Positions 58,684 to 64,000 of a stretch of DNA of 64,000 nucleotides are shown piece by piece. The stretch comes from Gremmenia infestans (lineage: Eukaryota > Ascomycota > Leotiomycetes > Helotiales > Hamatocanthoscyphaceae). How positions within the stretch are numbered: the stretch's first letter is position 1; the number at the start of each line of letters is the position of its first letter. The position numbers were made by a program, and so were the translations under genes. The DNA lies in NCBI GenBank assembly GCA_032629725.1, contig JAFEVB010000027.1, positions 62,001 to 126,000 on the forward strand, given 5' to 3'. Below the pieces are notes generated by a model, which worked only from the letters and a program-made list of their open reading frames with translations, did no database searches and was not told where the DNA came from.

Positions 58684-59049
58684 GTACCCCTTTCTTCAAT
58701 TGCTGCAGTCTATACCCCACAGATCTTCTCCGCCTCCTCGCAGACGCCTCCAGGAAACGGTTCGACGATATCTTCGGGGGACTCAATTCAGTTTACAGTT
58801 TCTGCAACATTTCCCTCCATTGCCAGTTAGGTTTCAACGGAGATGGCTACATCTCAGACAAATACTCCAACTTTAACTACTGGCTTCACGGCCATTGTTT
58901 CCGAGCCCACGTCTACGCCTATCTTGATGTCGGAGGCGTTGACTAATACAATTTTGGTTTCGTCGGGATCTGCCTCTGCTCAAACCACTTCTGGGCTGGC
59001 TTCAGCTTCTACAAATGCTTCAGAGTCTTTTGGCATCGCAACTGCTTAG
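58684..59049 (+). pseudogene. Ser/Thr-rich relic in opposite orientation
   Basis: The plus strand reads as a Ser/Thr-rich protein (SSQTPPGNGSTISSGDS, one stop, then MATSQTNTPTLTTGFTAIVS to NASESFGIATA). It has no signal peptide or anchor. It begins within about 20 bases of where the minus-strand Ser/Thr-rich relic ends, so the two are head-to-head. I infer the rest of a broken wall-protein gene. Confidence 0.4.
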
Positions 59050-60697
59050 TTTCCGATGCACAACCCTCTATGGCAAAGCCTTTTAAAGGCGTCGAGACTA
59101 GTCAAGATGACTAAGACTCCAAGAGATAAGATGCAAAGTAACTCGTGACGGCAAATGCTGGTGCGAGTGTGACTACGACTGCGACTAGCAACGCTAGGAA
59201 CCTCAAGAATATGTGACGAGGTAGAAGAATTGAGGGCTATGTCTTAGTTCAGGTGGGTGTGGTGTGGAAGGAAGAAACAAAGCTGAGGTTGGAACTATAG
59301 ACTTTGCAGCCATTCCATACTCATGGCATTATAGTAACCTCAAGTAAACAGTCTTACGAGGCATCAACCCGAGTATTTTGCCTAGCCTGGCTGGATCTTT
59401 GTCAGGGCAAAATGTAGATCTTTAGCAAATGGGACTGCAGAATGGCATTGAAACCTCGGAATTACCGACAAGAAGCTCATAATCATAAGTAGCAACATTA
59501 ATCGGACCGTCGCGACGTAGTCTTATACATCGCCACCCTTGGCCTAGAAGCCGGAAGTATTGCCCACTGCAAGTTGGGCGTCGAGATATTCAATCACCTC
59601 GCAGGTATAAGCTGCAGCCACGAAAAATATTTGCGAAAGAGCGTACCGTATTTCTCACAGGCTTCCCCCAATATATCGCCACATATTGCCAGCCGAGTCG
59701 CCTCGTAGCATCCATAGATCCGGAAATGAGGCCGAGAGGAACTTGAAAAATGTGTGTCGAAAATGATATCAATAGCGTATTTGATGGAATGCCAAAGAGA
59801 AAAGAGTTGGTATTGGTAGAAAGCCTATAGGAAAAAGTATCTAGCCGCCGCGAGAAAGAAGGATGAATAATCACTATATCGAATAACAAAGAACTATCTG
59901 AAATAAACTCGATCAGCAGGTGTTTTATTAGACTTTGAGACATTGATCGTTACATCGCCTTACGTCGCCTTACTCGGATAGGAGAATACATTTTCATCTC
60001 AGCAAGGTTTATAGGTTGCAGGAAATCCTTCCTTTATGAGAATGCAACCCTACTGTACTGTAGCACAAAGTATATGCAAGCCTCTCCACACATACCTGAA
60101 CCCCACACGCAGCTACTGTACTCCAAGGATCATCAGCAGCGCATTGTCTAGCAGGGAAATTCTGCACCAGCTTACCAATGAAGGTCTTACTCCGTACGTG
60201 AGGCTCCCATTGCCGGGTTCAGAGGTGATAAGTCCACTGGAGCCGCATGCCGACAATGCATTAGTTTCAAGAGGGTGATGGCCTCGCAGATCGAGCTCGG
60301 GTAAAATCCAGGGCAGAAAATTTATTGGTAGATGAGGTTTTTGAAAAGTTAAGATGTGAGAAAAATGCTGGTACCCGGTGATGCGATTTCAGGGTTGTGC
60401 TAGTCGGCGGGGCTTGGTACATCATGGATCTTGCATCCTATAATTTTACCTCAATTTTCACCAAGGAAGTATCCTTCTATTTGCATATCCATTCTAATGA
60501 TATCAAAAAGATTATTGGTCCGGGATTTCCCGTGAATATTCAAAAATTCCTCGACCACAAAGGTTATGTCCTCTGCCGGGTAGAACTTACTGGACTCACT
60601 AGGTTCAGCAACTCGCGAATCTTGGATCTAGAATTCTATTCATTTTGCTACGTGAGCTGCCTTTCCCTCACTCAAGATTATGGGACTAATTGAGACC
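59050..60697. other. Intergenic region
   Basis: About 1.6 kb without a supported gene. A minus-strand open frame at 59590-59943 has odd composition and no recognisable motif. I see no RNA gene or repeat. Confidence 0.45.
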
Positions 60698-61822
60698 TTA
60701 CAAGCCTGGAACATCCTTTTCTAGTTTGAACTTAAAGTCCTTTAGACCTCCCACCCCAACATCGACCTTAAAAACGCCACCACTGTACCTCTCCTCATCA
60801 CCACCTGCCGTCGTGACCCACAACTCAGTCCCTACAAATACGGGGCAAGTAATGTTCTTTGTGGGATAGTCGACTCGTCCAATCACCTTGCCTTGAGGCG
60901 ATATCTTGAGCACGCAGCTGTCACCGTAGATGGCTTGCCAGATGTTTCCCTCAACGTCTAGTCTGCACCCATCTGGTTCTCCTCCCCCCTCATACTCGAA
61001 GAAGACTCGCTCATTACTGAGATCAGCTGTCGAAACGGAATAGTCGAAAGCTATGAGGCGTCTCTTTTTCGAGTCAACGAAGTAAAGGGTTTTGTGATCC
61101 GGTGACCAGCGAATACTGTTTGGTATTGTTATGGAAGAACGCGCGGTGTAACGTGAGAGATCTATGTTGAAACGGAAGATGGTTCCTGTGAACAGTCAGA
61201 AGTTGGGCTTAGTCTAACAATACTGGATAAGTGAGACATGTAGACTTCCTACTAACGCGTGACCGCCGAAGACTGCAACGGAAGGAGCGCCTTGGGACAA
61301 CCTCACCCCGAATTATTGGGTTCTCAAGGAACCAGGGCATCTCTTCATCAAACCACTGGGCAATTATGAAGGAAGCAGAGTGTTCTTCCACTAACCTTCG
61401 GGTTGTGGTTCTCCCACCCAGAAATCATTCATGGTCCCAATCCAAAATCTTCCTTCTGGGTCCACCGCTCCATCATTGCTTCTCAATCTTTCGTCCTTCT
61501 CCTCGGTATCATAGAATCTCTTCAGCAGTTCATGTTTGCCAGTTTCCCGTTCCAGAGTATAGATCCCACTCTTGCCTCCTACCAGAATCTTCTTGCTGGC
61601 ATCCACGCCTTCGATATCAGCAGTTACACCTACAGGCATATCAAGCTGTAATGTCTTCAAAGACTCTGGCCCCACGGTAAGATCAACTGTATGGAGGTGT
61701 TTTTTCATGATATCCACAAAGCGTAGTGTATTTCTATCCGCCTCGTAAAATGGCCCCTCGCCCAAAGCGCAATGTATATTGAGGTAGGGTTCGGTCACGG
61801 TCCATGTTTGGATTTCCGCCAT
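60698..61822 (-). CDS. SMP-30/gluconolactonase/LRE-like family protein
   Basis: Two exons, 61396-61822 and 60698-61185, giving 304 residues, the normal length of the family. The intron (209 bp) starts GTTAGT and ends CACAG in phase 1, joining EPQPEG to TIFRFNID. The six-bladed propeller pattern is clear: ALGEGPFYEADRNTLRFVDI near residue 20 with the metal-ligand Glu, RLRSNDGAVDPEGRFWIGTMND, TIPNSIRWSPDHKTLYFVDS and GGGEPDGCRLDVEGNIWQA with the metal-binding Asn and Asp. Members are divalent-metal lactonases or regucalcin-like proteins that open sugar lactones. The substrate is not determined. I start at MAEIQTWTV. An in-frame upstream ATG would add 63 residues of poor composition. No signal peptide, so probably cytosolic. 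Confidence 0.88.
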
Positions 61823-64000
61823 CTTAGGACTTTTGCTGGGCCGGAGCAAAGAAAGGATCCAATACAACCAGGAGAATATTGAAGATGTTGTTTTTGTTGT
61901 TAGAAGGTGAGGTTTGGCTGGTGGACCCGGACCCAGTATTGAGGTTGAGGTCATTCCACTATTTTGCCGCAAGCGAGACTTTGGAAAGTTCCGACGCGCG
62001 CAACCCATCAATCAAGATTCAACCACCATGGTTCACCAACAAGACCTCGATGACAGGAAATAAGTGTTTCAAGTTATCCATCAATATACTACGAGGCAAT
62101 GGAATACGCGCGGAATGCGTGCGGGCCAGTGTACTTCATATATACTTATCCATTTGCCACATTCGGTTGACGGGCCTGAATCCCGCTCTGAACGCGTCTG
62201 CTCGGGATCCAATTTTGTAATTTTTGGAGCATTTTGTATTTCAATGGATAAGCACTGGTATGATCAGGCTCAAGATATCACTTAGGAGTTTGCGGCGGAT
62301 ATCCGGGCGCGTTTTTCTTTTAGGCTGTTGCAACTACGCATAGTGTTTTGCAGATTTTGATATCGGGTAAAACAGTGGTATTATGTGTTGGGAACGTCCT
62401 TGTATCGGGAATCATCTTCATTGCTTGCTCTAATTCTTCCATGCGGACTGGTATTGGGGGCAGTCGAGGCGTCGAGGTTGTGGAACCTGTATCTCTTCCT
62501 AGTTTCGCATCTTTCCGTGGCCATCTGTCGTGGTGGGTGTCAAAATACATACCAGGACTAAGCAGTCTCGATGCCCTCCACTGGGATGGGTCTGTTGAAG
62601 CATTTCCAGGCAAGAAAGGCACAGGCTATGGCATCATACGGTATTTTTCTTCTGCTTTTCGCGTTTTCGAGGTCTTTTTCTCTGCATCAAGTTGGCAGGT
62701 AGTTGCAATTAGACGATACAACATTTTACTTCAAAGCTAGGGATGAATCACGTCTACAACATTTACGACAGCTTCGGCCATTTCTTACAAGCACGGCTGA
62801 CCGCTGTATTCGGCAACGACGCTGCCCCAACGTCCTCTCCCTCACTATTATTTAGACTATTATGATGCAAGGGATGTGATACGCAACACTGCCCAACATG
62901 CAAGCGGGCCATCCCGTGCTGTAGTTTATCAGGCTAAGTCGTTGAAAGACGCTTTGGACAATTCGATTAAGACTAGCCATCCTGGCAACTTAGCTAAAAC
63001 ATGGAGTTAATCTGCACCTCGATCACGTCGAAGCCCCCAAAATTCAAAAGCGTGGCTGACGCTATTTTCTGCATGCAGCTATCAGCCCTGAAATATAAGA
63101 CAAGCAAGCAAGACCTAGCATTGTATGACTGGCTGGTGAATGTGGTAGAAACCAGGTTCCTTTACCCGCATTGCACATCACAGCTCGTCACTCTGCAGAT
63201 ACAACAACTCCATCGTGCCTACTGTATGGGCAAAGCGCGCAGATTAAGACCTTCTGGGTCTTGACCGCTAAGTTGGAACCCGCAAGACAGAGTTTCGCGA
63301 CTCACCGCATCCGAACGATTATTTATCGTGCATCTCCAGCTGGCGCGGTGTCTCGGGTAGGATCTAGAAAAGCGGCCTTCATTATAGTAGCTTGTCAGTG
63401 TGCCAGCGGCTTGGAGTAGGTTGAAAATCGGTGCCGCTTTCTCGGGTCAGGGCAGAACTACCCCCTAAGTTTTTGGAGCTCAAGGATCAAACGTCAGTCA
63501 GCTGCACGTGCACAAGGCAATCACCTACTTAAGCGCCATCTCGTCGCGTCACGCCAATCACTCAATGGCTTAAAAAATGTGCAATAACGCCTCCATAAGC
63601 TCAGGATTCGGGTCGGTCAAGCTTGGTTTTCCGGCAACTATTACAAAGTAGACTGGGCTGGGTTTTATCACGCACTTTAGTGTGAGGGGGTATTTCTAAC
63701 TTGCGCCACGTGGGAGGGCAGGGAACAAATATGTCGAAATTTTCACCTGGTGCGGCTTAGGTACTCTTAATTGGGCAGGGCACTTTTGTCGTCATCATGC
63801 GGATGCCAAACACAGTAAGAATTGCGTCCTTCGTATGCTCTTTACTCGCAACTCCAGAAAGCACCATAGACGCGCTTCGGGATGCTCAAGCTCGCGCTCG
63901 CGGCTGTGCTTGTTCTAGGTTGCTGATCCTACGAGTAGGCATACTCAGACTCAGCGAGTCGGAACGCTTTACGCACTCGATACTGTAGCTATTGAGGCAA
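61823..64000. other. Right-edge region without a supported gene
   Basis: About 2.2 kb. Short open frames exist (for example 62348-62740 plus, 63001-63264 plus), but none shows a recognisable fold or good splice context. I see no RNA gene, repeat or element ends. Confidence 0.45.

Noticed and set aside
59590..59943. 117-residue minus-strand frame
   Set aside because: No motif, no splice partners and unusual composition. Not enough to call a gene.
1..64000. CRISPR array, prophage or bacterial operon
   Set aside because: No regularly spaced repeats or phage genes, and the gene structure is clearly eukaryotic.

Overview
The window looks like a chromosomal segment of a filamentous ascomycete (Pezizomycotina). 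Genes are well separated. Most have one to five short introns of about 45-215 bp with GT..AG ends and CTAAC/CTGAC-like branch sites. The protein set is typical of moulds: fungal Mediator subunit 5, SCAP, a Sas10/Utp3 factor, a CBM18-bearing GH18 chitinase, an F-box/2EXR-like protein and a MARVEL protein. A leotiomycete (Helotiales-like) source fits the overall style, but I cannot prove it from sequence alone.

Left part (1-14.6 kb): a HAD phosphatase (-), a MARVEL membrane protein (-) divergent from a vacuolar-type MFS transporter (+), and a complete four-exon succinate dehydrogenase flavoprotein (-) that looks like a diverged SDHA paralogue. This is followed by about 5 kb with no recognisable gene. 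From 14.6 to 25.3 kb: a conserved hypothetical protein, Mediator subunit 5, a gluconokinase-like protein with a degenerate P-loop, a convergent hypothetical gene, an intronless bacterial-type alkanesulfonate monooxygenase, and a four-helix membrane protein.

Middle part (25.3-43 kb): a kinase-like APH gene apparently broken by one base, a divergent maltose O-acetyltransferase, a four-exon zinc-finger-like gene, a small ORF, an FAD (DAO-fold) oxidoreductase, a small secreted protein, and SCAP (sterol sensor of the SREBP pathway). SCAP is followed by a repeat-bearing intergenic stretch. Right part (43-64 kb): an F-box/2EXR-like protein, an ankyrin protein, a relic of a medium-chain dehydrogenase, an FMN-dependent lactate monooxygenase-like gene with a GC-AG intron, a six-exon chitin-binding chitinase, Sas10/Utp3, a degraded Ser/Thr-rich CBM18 gene lying head-to-head with another Ser/Thr-rich relic, and an SMP-30/gluconolactonase family gene.

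There is no obvious co-regulated cluster. The mix is housekeeping (Mediator, SSU processome, SCAP), metabolic accessory genes (sulfonate, lactate and sugar chemistry, alternative SDHA) and cell-wall/chitin genes with nearby decay. Exon borders were worked out by hand from splice signals and frame continuity. Product names rest on recognised motifs, not on database searches.
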